The notes: generated from the letters alone by a model not told the origin. Shown: positions 12,027 to 24,880, counted from the first letter of the stretch. The stretch is 64,000 nucleotides of DNA from Megascapheus bottae (GCA_024803745.1 JANJXV010001832.1:1-64000); one strand, 5' to 3'. Translations and numbers: made by a program.

Positions 12027-13049
12027 TATTTAAAAAAAAAAAAGATACTTAGCTAAAACTTACCTTGATTCCAATGAAGTTCTGCATTATTATATATATA
12101 TGTAGTTCAAGGGATAAACAATCCATGACAAAGAAAGATACAATTTCAGCATTTTCCTAAAAAAAAAAAGGAGAACATCTTCACTGAGCAAATTGCTATG
12201 GACACGGTGAATGGTGGGCATTCATTACAGTCACCTCTGTGACACATATGCTTGTAAATTTCCCCCCTTTTAATTTGGCTTCTTTTCAATATCAGGTCTC
12301 CATGGAAAGTCCAACCTATTACCTATATTTTACTTATAGGCTAACATAATTTTCAAACCATTTTGTTTATCTTTTCTAGGGGGCACACAATCTTAAGAAA
12401 TACATAATGAGCTAATATATTCTTCAGACTTTTGGCACTTCTCAAAATAGCTTTTAAATCATTGTACTGCTTAATTTTTAAGAGATTTGTCATCTGTGAC
12501 ATGAATATAGAATTTTTAAAAACAGACTGAAAGATTCATGTGCTCATGCTGACAAAGTAGCTATGATTTATTACACAACCTGAGCCCAGTCAACTGTGGA
12601 ATGAGGGCAGGTACCTAGAGACAGGCAAAAACTAGATGCAAATGTGTATACAGACAGCAAAATTCAATAACAATTGGTTTAAAAAAAATCCCCCTAAGCT
12701 TGACTGTTTGGTAGATAGTCATTTTACATCTAAACACATATATGATTTACATCTGTTTTTCTAGTTTTCAAAAACCCAGGTAACAACTGCTACATTCACC
12801 ATTTTAAGACTTGAAAATGCACACAAACATGATATACCTCCTTGATCTTCATGCAATCCACTTTAGGATGTCACTCAGTGACTGTGCAAAGTCAAAAACC
12901 TATCAGAGAAGTCTACAGACTCTACTTGACTTCCAGAATTGTGCATTTATCCAAAGCCTGAAAGAATTCCCCCTGCTTGGTGGGACATCCTCCATAAGCT
13001 GAACATGTGTGTTTATAAGTTGAATATGTTCATAGGTTGCACATGCGCT
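12027..13049. other. Non-coding stretch, nothing recognised
   Basis: AT-rich, without repeat or coding text I can identify. Confidence 0.4.
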
Positions 13050-13740
13050 GTGTTCTATAAGTTTGTGAGTTTGAATATCAGATGTTCCACATAGGCTTCT
13101 ATGCTGATCACATGGTCCTCAGCTCTAGGCACTATTCGGTATGATTCAAGAAACATTGAGAGGTAGAGCATAGTTAAAGGAAGTAGGTCATTTACTGAGG
13201 TTACACCTGGCCTCAGTGCCTTCCTCGCTATCTGCTTCCCGTTTGCCATGATCAGTTTCTGCCTTACCTGCTCCCACTACCATGAGGGTCTGCCTTACAA
13301 TGAGCCCAAAACAAACGCAGCTAAAGACTATGGACTGAAATCAGGCACTAAAATAATCGTTCCATTCCTTAAGTGGTTTCAGAGCTCCGGCATTTTTGTC
13401 ATAGTGATGAGGCAGCTAGTGGTAAGACAGTGTGATTTATTGGTCAAATCCTATCCATCGTGCAAGTTAACCGTTGATTATGTAGAGGCCTCCTTATGTT
13501 CTCTGATTCTTTTTCCAGAGAATAATGAGGCAGGAACACTGAAATTCCTGACCGAGTCAGCCAACACTTATTGGATACGCTATTGTATGTCATGTGTTTC
13601 ATCTGATATGGGAAATGGGAAGAGATTGATACTGACCCAACCTTTAAGAAACTTAATGTCTTTAGAGCTCGCAGATTGCAACAACGGGAAATAAGATGAG
13701 AATGGGGAATGCATGCCTCTATCTCTACCACAAAGGACAC
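13050..13740 (+). repeat. Probable old interspersed repeat, family uncertain
   Basis: The stretch 13180-13420 ('ctgcttcccgtttgccatga', 'ccatgagggtctgccttaca', 'gccc..actatggactgaaa', '..gtcatagtgatgaggcagct') reads like a repeat common in rodent introns, probably LTR-related. The text 13555-13690 resembles the 'cacttattg..gaaatgggaag' part of old DNA or L2-type repeats. A 148-codon open frame (13248-13694) runs through both and is judged incidental. Confidence 0.35.
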
Positions 13741-14099
13741 TTAGTAGTGGTTATAGTATTCTCTGCTACGAAGTAAACTACGAGAATACATTTTTTTTAT
13801 CTAAAAGTATCCCCAAGATGCACTTTAACCACACTGGTGAGTAAGAGTGAGGATAGTCACAGAAGCGAAAATAGTTTATGGAGAGAGAAAGTAACACTGG
13901 AGATAAGATTTGAAAGTTCTGTGGAGGACAATAATCCAAGAAGATGGAAATCATCTGAGCTTGTTAGTACTCTTTGCCCCAGCCCTATCTTCCCCAGATA
14001 CAAAAGTTAAAAATAATTAAGGATAAATTAAGGTTAAATGGGGTCCAAAGGTTGGAATTGATTCAATGGTATTAACATCCTTACAAAAAAAATCACCAG

Positions 14100-14294
14100 G
14101 GGCCCAGGAGTGTGGCCTAGTGGTAGAGTGCTTGCCTAGCATGCATGAAGCCATGGGTTCGATTCCTGGGTACCACATACATGGAAAAGGCCAGAAGTGG
14201 TGCTGAGGCTCAAGTAGTAGAGTGCTAGCCTTGAGGAAAATCCAAGGACATTGCTCAACTCTGAGTCTAAGCCCCAGGACTGGCAAAAAAAAAA
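14100..14294 (+). repeat. IDL-Geo SINE
   Basis: ID-like head with 'tggcctagtggtagagtgct' and B-box-like 'gggttcgattcc', Geo half, A-tail. A CT-rich low-complexity tract follows at 14306-14366. Confidence 0.88.
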
Positions 14295-14305
14295 GGAATC
14301 AAAAG

Positions 14306-14366
14306 AGAGTAATCTCTCTTTCTCTCTCGCTCTCTCTCGCTTGCTCTCTCGCTCACTCTTTCTCTC
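14306..14366 (+). repeat. (CT)n-rich low-complexity tract
   Basis: Imperfect TCTC repeat with CGCT and CTTG interruptions; it begins about ten bases after the A-tail of the adjacent SINE. Confidence 0.85.
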
Positions 14367-14507
14367 ATCCCAACCCATAAACAGTGAAAACATTCACATG
14401 CACACACAAGCATCCATCTGCAGCCAAAGTGAAGAACCTTCCCTAGACAGCTCTGATGGTAACCCCTTGATTTTGAACTTCCCAGATCCCCAAACTGTGA
14501 GGAAATG

Positions 14508-14727
14508 TTTCCTGTCCTTGGTGCCAGAAGTTTGGCCTAGTGGTAGAGTGTTTGCTTAGCGTGCACAAAAACCTGGGTTCAATTCCTCAGTACCACATAC
14601 GTAGACAAAAACTGGAAGTGGTGCTGTGGCTCAAGTGGTAGAATTCTAGCCTTGAGAAAGTCCAAGAACAGTGCTCAGTCCCTGAGTTCATGCACCAGGA
14701 CTGGGAAAAAAAAACTTTCCTGTCCTT
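14508..14727 (+). repeat. IDL-Geo SINE with TSD
   Basis: Moderately diverged full-length dimer. Duplications 'tttcctgtccttg'/'tttcctgtcctta' flank it at 14508 and 14716. Confidence 0.87.
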
Positions 14728-14849
14728 AGCATCCCAAAAAGGAAATACTACATGCATTAAATATTAACTCTCCATTTTCCACATCTGGTAGCTACCACTA
14801 AGTCTTTTTTTATTGCTACCAAATGGTAGCAAACTAGTAATACAAACTT

Positions 14850-15610
14850 GCTTATTCTAAACACTCATATAAATTGAATTATACAGTATTTAACCATTTT
14901 GTTCATCAACGTTGGCCTTAAACTTTTTCTGCCTAGGCTTTCCATGCACTACTACTCGGTGCCTATCTTTCTTCTACCCCCAGAGTCTCGTGTTCTCAAA
15001 GCTTATCCATGTTGTAGCATATATACATATTTTTTTTAATTTTTTTATTTTATTTATTTATTTTTGCCAGTCCTGGGCTTGAGCTCAGGGCCTGAGCACT
15101 GTCCTTGGACTTTCTCAAGGCTAGAGCTCTACCACTTGAGCCTCAGCACCACTTCCGGCTTTTTTTTTTCTATGTATGTGGTACCGAGGAATCGAACCCG
15201 GGTCTTCATGCATGCTAGGCAAGCACTTTAACCACTAGGCCAAACTCCCGGCCCCCATATATACATATTTTATTCATGTTTATGCCAAGCTGATATCCAC
15301 TCTGCAGAGTGGCTTTATTTTCGTTCATAGTGGATGCATGTTAGAATCATTTCTATGCTTTGTCTATTTTAAACAGAACTGCTGTGAGCATCTTTAGACA
15401 CATCCTTGCTGGAACACCTGCGTTGAATAATGCTGGGTCTATAACTAAAAGTGAACTGCTGCTGTGTATTGTGCTGTGAGGTCACTTGTCTCTTGCTGAA
15501 GACCTGCCCAGCTCTTCACCACAGCAACTGCAGCAGGTTTTATTCTCACCTGCAATACATGAGCTCCCAGTCTCTCCACATCCTGAAAATCCACATTATT
15601 TCAGAACTAC
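14850..15610 (-). repeat. Old L1 (reverse), interrupted by a SINE
   Basis: Plus text such as 'cttatccatgttgtagcata', 'aactgctgtgagcatcttta' and 'ctctccacatcctgaaaatc' is the reverse complement of ancient L1 ORF2/3' sequence. It is split by the IDL-Geo insertion at 15034-15255. Confidence 0.55.
15018..15271 (-). repeat. IDL-Geo SINE nested in old L1
   Basis: Near-consensus reverse copy with long poly-T. Perfect 16-bp duplications 'catatatacatatttt' at 15018-15033 and 15256-15271 show that it landed inside the older L1. Confidence 0.92.
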
Positions 15611-15663
15611 CTTAAAAAATAAAATCTAGTCATTTCATTCTCCAGCTTAAATAAAAAGAGGAA

Positions 15664-15880
15664 GGGGCCAGGAGTTTGGCCTAGTGGTAGAGTGCTTGCC
15701 TAGCATGCATGAAGACCTGGGTTTAATTCCTCGGTACCACATACATAGAAAAAAGCTAGAAGTGGTGCTGAGGCTCAAGTGGTAGAGCTCTAGCCTTGAG
15801 CAAGTCCAAGGACAGTGCTCAGGCCCTGAGCTCAAGCCCAGGACTGGGGAAAAAATAAAATAAAATAAAATAAATAAAAA
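15664..15880 (+). repeat. IDL-Geo SINE
   Basis: Near-consensus dimer with an (AAAAT)n tail. Short matching flanks 'aaataaaaaga' suggest the target duplication. Confidence 0.9.
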
Positions 15881-15884
15881 GACG

Positions 15885-15932
15885 GAGGGAGAAGAAAAGA
15901 GAGAGACAAGAGGCAGACAGACAGACACACAC

Positions 15933-15965
<33 letters not shown>

Positions 15966-15992
15966 AACAGAGAGAGAGAAAGAGAGAGAGAC
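15885..15992 (+). repeat. (GA)n/(GACA)n low-complexity tract
   Basis: Mixed GAGA and GACA units directly after the SINE tail. Its open frames on the minus strand are repeat artefacts. Confidence 0.9.
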
Positions 15993-18149
15993 CTTTGCTG
16001 TACTTTCAAGGTCTAACCCCATTGGCCTGGTCTTCCTCTTCTTCCTCTCCTCCAACCTCTGAACTGCATCCACACACTGCATCCAAATAGTCAATACATT
16101 CTCAAAACACCAACTCCATATCTTCTGTTTCCCCAGACTGCATGACTGTTCCCTAAAGCAAAGATCTCTGTTTAAATCACCCCACTCTGGCAAATTCTCC
16201 AGAGAACTGAAACGAATATTTTCTGAGCCTCCAGTACAGATGATGGGACTTGTCTTTGACAAAACAAGACAGTAGAAGGGAGGGAGCAAAAGATTTGGAA
16301 TTTGGAAAATCTAAGTTTCCTTGGGAGAAAAGTCTAATATGATCAAGCTAGCATCTAGGGAGAAAAGAAAGAAAGAAAAGAAACAGGGAAGGAGGGCTGA
16401 AAGAAGGAAAGGAAGTCGGAAGAGAAAGGAGGGGAAGGAAGGGAATACAGGTTTGATTGGGAAGGCATCTGTAGATGTTGCCGAAACTTCCAGTGAGATT
16501 GCAAAGCATACTTCGAGTCTGGGAATGGTTGGTATTTAAGAGGCAATTATAGAAGGTACCTTTCCAACAACTCAGAAACATCCAGTGTATATGTCAGAGA
16601 AAATCTGCAATATCCTGGTATTCCAGGATCCAAAGGCTGGACATTTTAACTGCATACCCAAATCCCATAGCTTTCAATGAGTCTGGCTTTAACTTTTATC
16701 CTGAATATCCCATCAAGATCTAAAACTCAGTGATGAGCAGATGGTTTGGGTGGTTTTCTGCAGGAGGAAGACTTCCTCCAACTACAAGCAGGATACAAAA
16801 TAATAAAATGTGTATTTTCCTGTTCATTATCACCAAGAAGTAAGAGTGAAAACTGCAGAAGTATTCATTTTCCTGTACTCCAGAATGTGTCTTCCTTTTA
16901 AGAAGAGTCTCCTGAAATTATTAATTTATCATAGAATGAGAATAATTTAAACATGAACTAAACAAAGTAATCATTGTTTATTATTCCCATTTTTTCACTA
17001 TTGCCCAAAGAGCATTTTTAAAATTATGAACCTAGATACCACTAAAATAGTTACGTATGGAGCCCAATTTTCTCTGACTTAAATGGCATGTCTAGTAGAG
17101 AACACACACATTTGATTTGCAGCCATGGAGCTCAATGGTGAACCAGGTGGGAAGACTCAGGGAGTCTGGGATACATTAAATGCTAACACGAGTGTTTCAC
17201 TTCAAATCTTCTGAGTGACTAAACCAAGACCAGGCATCCAGCCATCCAAACCCAGCACTCCCTGTACAGTTCCCCAGGGCTTCTATCTACTCCGTTCTCA
17301 TTTGAAAGGATTTTATAGCAATGATAAACTGACTCCAAATAGAAAAGCTCCACAACACATGGTCTTTGTTACTAGAGAATAGGTTCACATGCAATGATAA
17401 ATATACACTTCTGCTCTTCTGATCTCTCCCTAAGACTGCTAAAAGCACAGAAAAGGATATCAAGAGTCCAGTGAACCCTATAGAAAGGAGAACACTATTC
17501 AACAGAAAATGAAATGCTCTTTTGATTTTCTAGGCATTTCTAGGATCCTGATAACAATAAGAACGTCTGAGCTGAGTGTGAGCAACTTCTGCTTTCAGCA
17601 GAGTCCTCCTTCTCCACAATGTTTCCTAGCCTACCCTGATCCCTGGAGGGAAGAAAACTTGAATATGAATGAATCTGTTGGATTTTCCTGGATTCAAACC
17701 ATCGCACTAATTGGTTAGTGCAAGGGCACTAATAACAACCATTGTTGTTAGAAGAACTCTCAGGTCAATAAACCTAGCATGTGTGCATTGTTAACAGGCA
17801 CCATGGATAAGTGGAAGAAAGAAGCAGAGCAAGGCTGGAAGCCAGCTCTAACACCTGCCAAAAATCCTCACCTTCTCACAGTCTCTATACTCTGGGGGTA
17901 ACCATAGTTATTTTGTAGAATCGTTTTAAAAATTTGAACCAGTGAACATGTTCAGTTCTCATCCTAATACTTCATGGTAGCTCTTCTAATCAAGATCACT
18001 TGCATTGGACCAGAAATTAGTAATTAGTATACAAAGAAACATCTTTCTTAAACTGCCCATTTCTTAAACTGTGGTAGGAAGCAACTTCCCTCACTTGGCT
18101 TGAAATTTAATAAAGATGAAAATTCCCCAGAGCTTAAATGGAAAGACAA
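15993..18149. other. Non-coding stretch, nothing recognised
   Basis: Long interval free of SINE copies. Only a purine-rich patch (16355-16440) stands out. Possibly older unique intronic or intergenic DNA. Confidence 0.45.
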
Positions 18150-18155
18150 CTCTCT

Positions 18156-18250
<95 letters not shown>

Positions 18251-18255
18251 ACACT
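18150..18255 (+). repeat. Compound (TC)n(AC)n microsatellite
   Basis: About 50 bp of CT repeat switches abruptly to about 50 bp of AC repeat. The overlapping open frames here encode only Ser-Leu or Thr-His repeats and are not genes. Confidence 0.97.
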
Positions 18256-19874
18256 ACCTTCCTTTACAACTCTGCAATCAGGCTCCCATTTTCTTCTTAT
18301 ACCACCATGCCTCATGTTTCCCAGCATACTAATGATTCTCTTGATTGTTATTAGTTCATTCAGAACACACATTGGGAAAACTCAATGGCATTTCAGAGAG
18401 GAATACCAAATGAACCTGAGCTGAACCTTCACATCATCTCAAGGAGTGTTATGACGTGGAAATAAAACAAGAATCTCCTGCTAGCCGGGAGGGCAGACAC
18501 AAAATATAGCTCAGCATGGCTAATTCCCCACAAGAGATTTAACAAGGGCCCAGATCCTCCAAAGCATGAAAATCACATGAGCTCTGACCAAAGAGGAAGT
18601 CAGACACAATGTGTGGACGGGCTTGGGAGCACTGGCTGGCTGCCAGGCTCTTGGTTGGATAAGTTGTTGGCCCCATCGGGCCTAAAAATATGTGAAAATA
18701 TATGGGAGATGAAATTACAAGCAGTGGTCATAATGACAATTCTCAACAAAGATATGCTTCTTGATAAGACTGTCATTGAAGGAAAAAAATCAAAAACCGA
18801 GAATCAGCTTCTGTGTCCAACAGTCTCAGAACTAAAATCTGTATCTACCTAATCATTGACCATTAACTCAGTGCCCAATACAGGAATAGCATTTGTGGTA
18901 GACTCCAAAGAAAGATGGCTCCTTCCCTAAATGAGAAACTACAATCTGATTTTGAACACAAAATTTAGCCCTTAAGAAATTAATTCCTGTAGGAATATGT
19001 GCCTCCTTTTTGTTTTTTTTAAGGGGGGAGTTGTTTAGCCCCCAAACCCAAGTATTCAGCTTAAATGAAAATAAAATTAAGCTTAAAACCAAGTCACAGA
19101 TACTATATATAAATGTTAATGGCTGAGAATATAGCACAGTGGTAGAGTCCTTACCTGGTATGAGATTTTTATTTTGATGGCCTGAGCTATAAATTTTAAG
19201 TGAAGAAAAAGTTTGATGTAGATGCAGATGCTTGATTGAATCTTCCCAGAAAATGAGTAAGAGAGACAGTAGGATGTTATACAGAAAAAAAAAACACCAA
19301 AAAGAAGGGACCGTATAAGAAATTATAATCATATGTGCTAATAGATATTATTCTTGCATAATGTGTGGTCTGCAGACCGCCTACAATGAGTTTGGCTCTA
19401 GAAACTAAATTCAAATCTCTTGCGTGTACAGTCCAGAAATTAGTATTTCTAATAAGCACCTAAACTACTTTACTGCACACAAAAAAACTGATCTGGTTGA
19501 GGGAAATTTAAAATTGAGCAAATATCCTTCCCTTAAAGATAGGCAGAAAGAAGGTAGAGAAGGAATAAAGAGAGGGAAAGATAGGATAAACAGCAGAAGA
19601 AGGGAAAAAAGGAAGATAAAAGAAGAAATATTTTTAATGACTGGATGGAAAATAACTATAGAGAAAAAATCAGAACTCTTCTGCCCATGTCTCCAATGAC
19701 TGTTGTATAATGAAAAGATCAAAACTGAACAATGCCTAGTCCATGCATAGATCAAATGCTACAAGAGCCTTTCATCAGCTGAAGCTGGCTCTCCCTGAAA
19801 AGTAGTAAAATGCCAGTATAAGTTTCTGACCTACAGAGAGACTATCTTTCAATATGTTGGTACTCTATGAACTC
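18256..19874. other. Non-coding stretch, one ID-like relic
   Basis: Around 19118-19165 'ggctgagaatatagcacagtgg' resembles a lone ID/tRNA-like monomer. The rest is unrecognised. Confidence 0.4.
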
Positions 19875-20146
19875 AAAAACATGGTGGAGCCAGGCACCGG
19901 AGACTTACTCCTGTAATCCTAGCTACTCGGGAGGCTAAGATCTGAGGATCTCGGTTCAAAGCCAGCCTGGGGACAGAACTCCATGAAACTCCTATCTCCA
20001 ATTAACTACCAGAAAACTGGAAGCAGATCAGTAGCTCAAATGATAGAGTAGTAACCTTGAGCTTCAGAAGAGATCAGTTACAGCGCTCAGACCCAGAGTT
20101 CAAGCCCCATCACAGGCAAAAAATTAAAAGTTAAAAACATGGTGGA
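19875..20146 (+). repeat. SINE, B1-like head + Geo, with TSD
   Basis: Full-length copy of the second SINE type ('gccaggcaccggagacttac' head, 'ctccaattaactaccagaaa' linker, Geo-like end). Perfect 14-bp duplications 'aaaaacatggtgga' at 19875-19888 and 20133-20146. Confidence 0.9.
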
Positions 20147-20225
20147 GTTTGGTTGGGGCGGCCATCGCAAACACTTAACCCTCTCAAGAGAAAAATTCCC
20201 TTCCTATTTCAGGCAGGCAGAATTT

Positions 20226-20507
20226 AAAGTGAATCTGACCCTTGGTTATCTCATATTGGTATAGTATCTCACTTTGTTATCTGATATATTGAATTTATTT
20301 GTATTTGGATATTTGAAATTTGATAGGGAAGGGGGGAAAACCAAGACGGGTGGGGGGTGTGGGGGGGGAGGGAAACGGGTACCAAGACATGTGAAAGGGT
20401 ATCAATGTATGTGAATTAATGCACCTTCTATCTGGCAAATATCATGTAACCCTTTTACTAATTACAATAAAAAAAAATAAGCTTTAAAAAAAATAAAGTG
20501 AATCTGA
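20226..20507 (+). repeat. 5'-truncated L1 3' end with TSD
   Basis: About 256 bp of L1 3' UTR (20239-20494), including the G-rich tract seen at 4352 and a tail after 'attacaataaaa'. Perfect 13-bp duplications 'aaagtgaatctga' at 20226-20238 and 20495-20507. Confidence 0.87.
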
Positions 20508-20788
20508 GAATAAGACTATCTACTCTTATGCTGTGAACATTTCTCAATTGTGTGCACTTCCAACATTCTCAGACCAAAAAGGATCCCTTTGACACCTATA
20601 CATCCACATGTGCTCCTCTCATGAGAACCCCAGGCCTCACTTCAGTCTTTATTTCTTTCTGTTTCCTCAACATCCTCTTTTCTTTGATTTCAGAAAATTT
20701 CACCAAGCCTTTTCCATCTTAAAATAAAAATGTTCTTTCTCCTCCACATTCTATCATCTTGACCATGGTAGGCCTGTCACAATTCCTT

Positions 20789-20942
20789 GAAAGGATTTTT
20801 TTAAATATTTTTTATTGTAATTAATAAAAGGGTTACATGATATTTTCCAGATAGAAGGTGCATTCATTCACATTCATTGATACCCTTTCACATGTTTTGG
20901 TCCCCATTACTCTCCCCTCCCACCCCCCGAAAGGATTTTTTT
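20789..20942 (-). repeat. 5'-truncated L1 3' end, reverse, with TSD
   Basis: Only about 125 bp of the same L1 3' UTR in reverse (poly-T at 20804, ending in a C-run at 20928), flanked by 'gaaaggattttttta'/'gaaaggattttttta' duplications. Confidence 0.85.
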
Positions 20943-21369
20943 ATATCCACCTGCACACCTCTAGTTTTCAAATCGTGGCAGTCTGTCTTCTTCACTCTGT
21001 TGACAGGGGTCTTAGAACTCTAGTAACTTCCCAACTGTCAAACCCTATAATGTTTACTTCTAGGCAATATTTGCCTTCTCTCCTTGAACTTTCCTCCTTA
21101 CTTGTCCTCCATGTCAACACTTAACATGGTTTCCATTAAACTTATATAAGAGAAAAATAATCTTAAATACTCATTTTCCTGCCCTTTAAAGCTGTGCTTT
21201 CCACTGCTCCTCAGGATTTAATGAGGATTTGAGCATCTGTTCTTCTTGCTTGCCATCTCTAATCTCCTTGAGCAACGTCATTCAATACCTTTATTGCTAC
21301 GAGTGGGTAACAAATTACCTTAGTACCAAGAAACTTGAAACAACCCTTTCTTGGTTGGAGGGAGGCAGG

Positions 21370-21592
21370 AGGGCTAGGGATTAAACTCAGAGCTTGGGCC
21401 CTATCTCTGAGGTGTTTTACTCAAGACAAGGCCCCTGCTACTTGAGCCACAGAGCCACTTCTAGGTTTTGGGAGGTTAATTGGAGATAAGAGTCTCATGC
21501 ACACTTTTGACCAGATTGGTTTTGAACCATGAGCCTCAGAACTCAACCTCCCAAGTAGCTAGAATAATTGATATGAGCCACCGGCAACTTTA
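21370..21592 (-). repeat. SINE, B1-like + Geo, reverse
   Basis: Diverged reverse copy; 'ggagataagagtctcatgca' and 'aaccatgagcctcagaactc' are diagnostic pieces. Confidence 0.7.
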
Positions 21593-22009
21593 AGTAGCTG
21601 TTCAAAGCAGCTTTGTTTACAAAAACAATGCATCTTAATCAATGTTATCCCTTTCAATATCCTCAGCCATACCTCCCCTACTCGCACTTTTGCTCACTTT
21701 TGTTAATTTTGTAGGATATACATTGAATTCTTCTCTGTGTTCTCCTTCTCTTCTTCATTTATCTACTGCTTTCCCCTTGACCCTGAACCACCCCTTTCAA
21801 GTACCTGCTTCCTGGCATTTATTTCGTTGAACTTTGACTTAACCATTTTAATATGCTCAGGATGTTGTGGGCCAAGAATCTGGCAAGTGTACAGAGGGAA
21901 GGATTCATGTTTATCTCGCAGTGCCTAGGGTCTGAGCTAAACAGTACGCAGAAACTAGGGATGAACACAAGGTGGAACTTTTAATGGAATGGATGTTTGC
22001 ATGCTCTGA

Positions 22010-22112
22010 AATTCATATTGTCAAACCTTAAAACCCAATATGACAGTATTCTGAAATAGGAAACTTTGGAAAGTAATTAGGTTTAGATGAGGTCATGAGG
22101 GTGGGAGCTTTT
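22010..22112 (+). repeat. Ancient mammalian repeat relic, LTR-like
   Basis: 'aattcatattgtcaaacctt' followed by 'taattaggtttagatgaggt' and 'catgagggtgggagctttta' matches a widespread old mammalian repeat that I associate with MaLR-type LTRs. A polypurine tract (22127-22189) follows. Confidence 0.4.
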
Positions 22113-22126
22113 ATAGCAGGACTGGT

Positions 22127-22189
22127 GGAAGAAAAAGGAGGAGAAGGAGGAGAAAGAGGAAGGAGAAGGAGGAAGGGGAGGGGAGGGAA
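22127..22189 (+). repeat. GGA-rich polypurine tract
   Basis: About 60 bp of A/G only, in imperfect GGA and GGAGAA units. Confidence 0.9.
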
Positions 22190-22609
22190 TTCTTATCTAA
22201 AAGGAATCTAATCAGATCTAATGCCTTGCCTGGAATTATCAACTCCATGAATTCCATGACCATGTAGTTCCAACACACAACGCTCCATGCAGCCTTGGTT
22301 TCCCCCCACAGCAAGACAACTTAGAGCTTTAGGCATGAGTATTACCATGAATAAGACATCAGCTACTTCATCTTTTCTGTCCTTTCCTCAGAAATCACAG
22401 TCTCTTTCAGCTCATTTTATTAGTAACTTAAGAGTCAAACACCTATGCAACTTCAAGACATTGCCATCTCTTATGTAGGCACTGTTTGTGTGTTTTTTTT
22501 AACTATCTCACACCCATAGCCACAGGTTCTGCTATAACTTCAAAATATTGATTCAATCCCTGGTCTAAATAAGTATATCCAATTTATACATCCAATTACT
22601 TCTATCACT

Positions 22610-22720
22610 AATAAAATAACAGCAAGTGTTTCTAGGTATTTGTATGTGCCAGGCACAGTTCTGGGTATCTGGTACATAATTTACAACCATGTAGATGCCA
22701 GTTATTCTTGTGCCTATTTT
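22610..22720 (+). repeat. MIR-like relic
   Basis: 'tatgtgccaggcacagttct' is the characteristic MIR core-flanking text. Short and diverged. Confidence 0.55.
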
Positions 22721-22859
22721 TAACATTTCTTAAATTACTTATAATTAACATATAGTAGTCATTCATATAGAGTGCCATAAGACATTATAATATATGTTTG
22801 TAATATGGAGTGATCAAATCCATATCCATCATCTCAAATATTTATCTCCGAGAGTCTCA

Positions 22860-23050
22860 ATTATATCTATAATCCTAGCTACATGATAAGTGCAGACAGG
22901 GGCATGATAGTCTTAGAGTAGTTCTGGACAAAATCAGAAGATACTACCTGAAAAATAACTAAAGCAAAAAAAGTCAGAATGTAGCGCAAATAGTAGAGTA
23001 CCTACCTATCAAGGTCAAGACCTTGAATTCAAACCCATTACCACCAAAAA
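22860..23050 (+). repeat. Old SINE, B1-dID-like
   Basis: B1-like first half ('ataatcctagctac') joined to an ID-like second half ('gtagcgcaaatagtagagta..aagaccttgaattcaaaccc'), the architecture of B1-dID elements. More diverged than the Geo-bearing families, hence older. Confidence 0.55.
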
Positions 23051-23532
23051 AAGGGAAATGGAGGTGGTGAGGAGTTAGGAAAGAAATTAATGAATCACAG
23101 GGTAAAACAATCTCTTTGAGAGCAGTACCCAAACCAAAGCAGGAATCTCAGGACTCCACAGGACTCAGCCAATGTTTGTGCCCCTCGCCAGTCCCTAAAA
23201 ACATCAGCTCTCCTGTCCTCCCTGGCAGTCTTCTCTGAGCACCTTCCCAGTATGCTCGGAACTTAGGATAGGGCGCACTGTTCATTTTGTGCCCCAGACT
23301 TCCTTGCTTTCTATAACTCTTAAGAACCTAACAAGTATATTGAAGTTATATTGAGGTTCTATGAATATTGTCTAAATGTAAATGCTAAAATGACCAGCAA
23401 AAGGGTGAACTAAAAGAATCATTTAACCAACTAGAGACCCAGTTTGTTCATTTTAGAACAATTGATAGGACAATTACGCAATGTCAAATAACTTGCCTGG
23501 GTTTTTGTTGTTGTTGTTCCTAATTGGGCTGG

Positions 23533-23533
<1 letters not shown>

Positions 23534-23590
<57 letters not shown>

Positions 23591-23605
23591 CTGTGTGTCT
23601 GTGTG
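23534..23605 (+). repeat. (TG)n microsatellite
   Basis: About 27 uninterrupted TG units followed by TCTG-type variants. Confidence 0.97.
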
Positions 23606-24489
23606 TTTACCAGGGCAGACATAGCCAACCAATGACTGACAGGAGAAATGTGTTTTTCAATAATAGAGTCAATCCAAACAGATGAAATAAACAAGAATAT
23701 GGCAGACTATTCTCTGCATTGGAACTTGTCTGCATGCAACTAAGTGCCCATCCTGGTTCCTTGATTTACATTTCCCCAGACAGGTCCCTTTGTTTACAGC
23801 TTCCTGAATCCACCTTCTCTTTTCTCTATTAGACTTTAAAATGCATCCATACACACTGTTCTCCTCTGGTCCAATATGGCTCTGTCCTATTGGGCATGTA
23901 TTCTAAACTTTCCTTCCTGGGTTTTCAAAGCCTTTCATCCTTGCCCCCCTCCTTGGGAATCACAGCATCCTGACTCATAGCACCAGAAATACATGCTTGC
24001 ACTGTGAGAGGACACAAGGACACTATTTGGAGACTCTCCTGACCTTTCCTCCTTCCACCAGCATATGCTAGATTCCGGGCAGACCTGGATTTTGGAAATC
24101 AGTTCTCTACTATTTGGTAGCTATATGATCTTTTACACGTTGTTCACCTTCTGAGCAATTTTTAAAAATGAGACTAATTCTAGCAGCAATATGAAGGACT
24201 CCTGAGGATGAACTATGACCACAGATGTGAAGCAGTCGTGATCCCCAGGCACTCAATGGTATCTGTCTTTTCCCTTTTCTCAAGGATTTCCTCCCATGCC
24301 GGGCTCTCCAAGTCCTTTTTATTCACACTGCCTGAGCATTCTCACTGTGGCTATAGCTTCCACACACAGCTATTTCAACTCCTAGGTTACTGTTGCATCA
24401 CCTCCCACAGGTAGAGAGATCCAATGTAAGAAAGGTGACAATTGCTTTACTCAAAATTATTTAAATGTATATTTTGAATATATCTACAT
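23606..24489. other. Non-coding stretch, nothing recognised
   Basis: No repeat or coding signal that I can support. Confidence 0.4.
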
Positions 24490-24704
24490 GTCCCACTGAT
24501 GGCTCACGTCTGTAATCCTACATACTCATGAGGCTGAAATCTGAAGATTCTTGTTTGAAACCAATCCAAGTTTAAAAAACAATGTCTGTGATACTCTTAC
24601 CATCAACTAACCAGCAAAAAGTCTGAAGTGAATGTGTGACTCAACTAGTAGAGCACCAGCCTTGAAAAAGCCAAGCAAGAGCAGAAGGCCCTGAGTCCAA
24701 GCTC

Positions 24705-24745
<41 letters not shown>
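24490..24745 (+). repeat. SINE, B1-like + Geo, with (CA)n tail
   Basis: Diverged copy ('ggctcacgtctgtaatccta' head, 'ggccctgagtccaagctcag' end). A (CA)n run occupies 24708-24745 in place of a poly-A tail. Confidence 0.75.
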
Positions 24746-24748
<3 letters not shown>

Positions 24749-24880
24749 AATTTATTTAAAAGTACACAAATAGAAATGGAAATCACAGATTCAAACATAT
24801 GCATGAACACATACATATAGAGATATCTCTCTATCTGTATATACATGTATATAAATATATATATATATATGTTTTTTGTT

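Noticed and set aside
13248..13694. 148-codon open frame as a possible gene
   Set aside because: It spans what reads as old repeat sequence, has no splice signals or familiar domains, and is matched by an equally open frame on the other strand.
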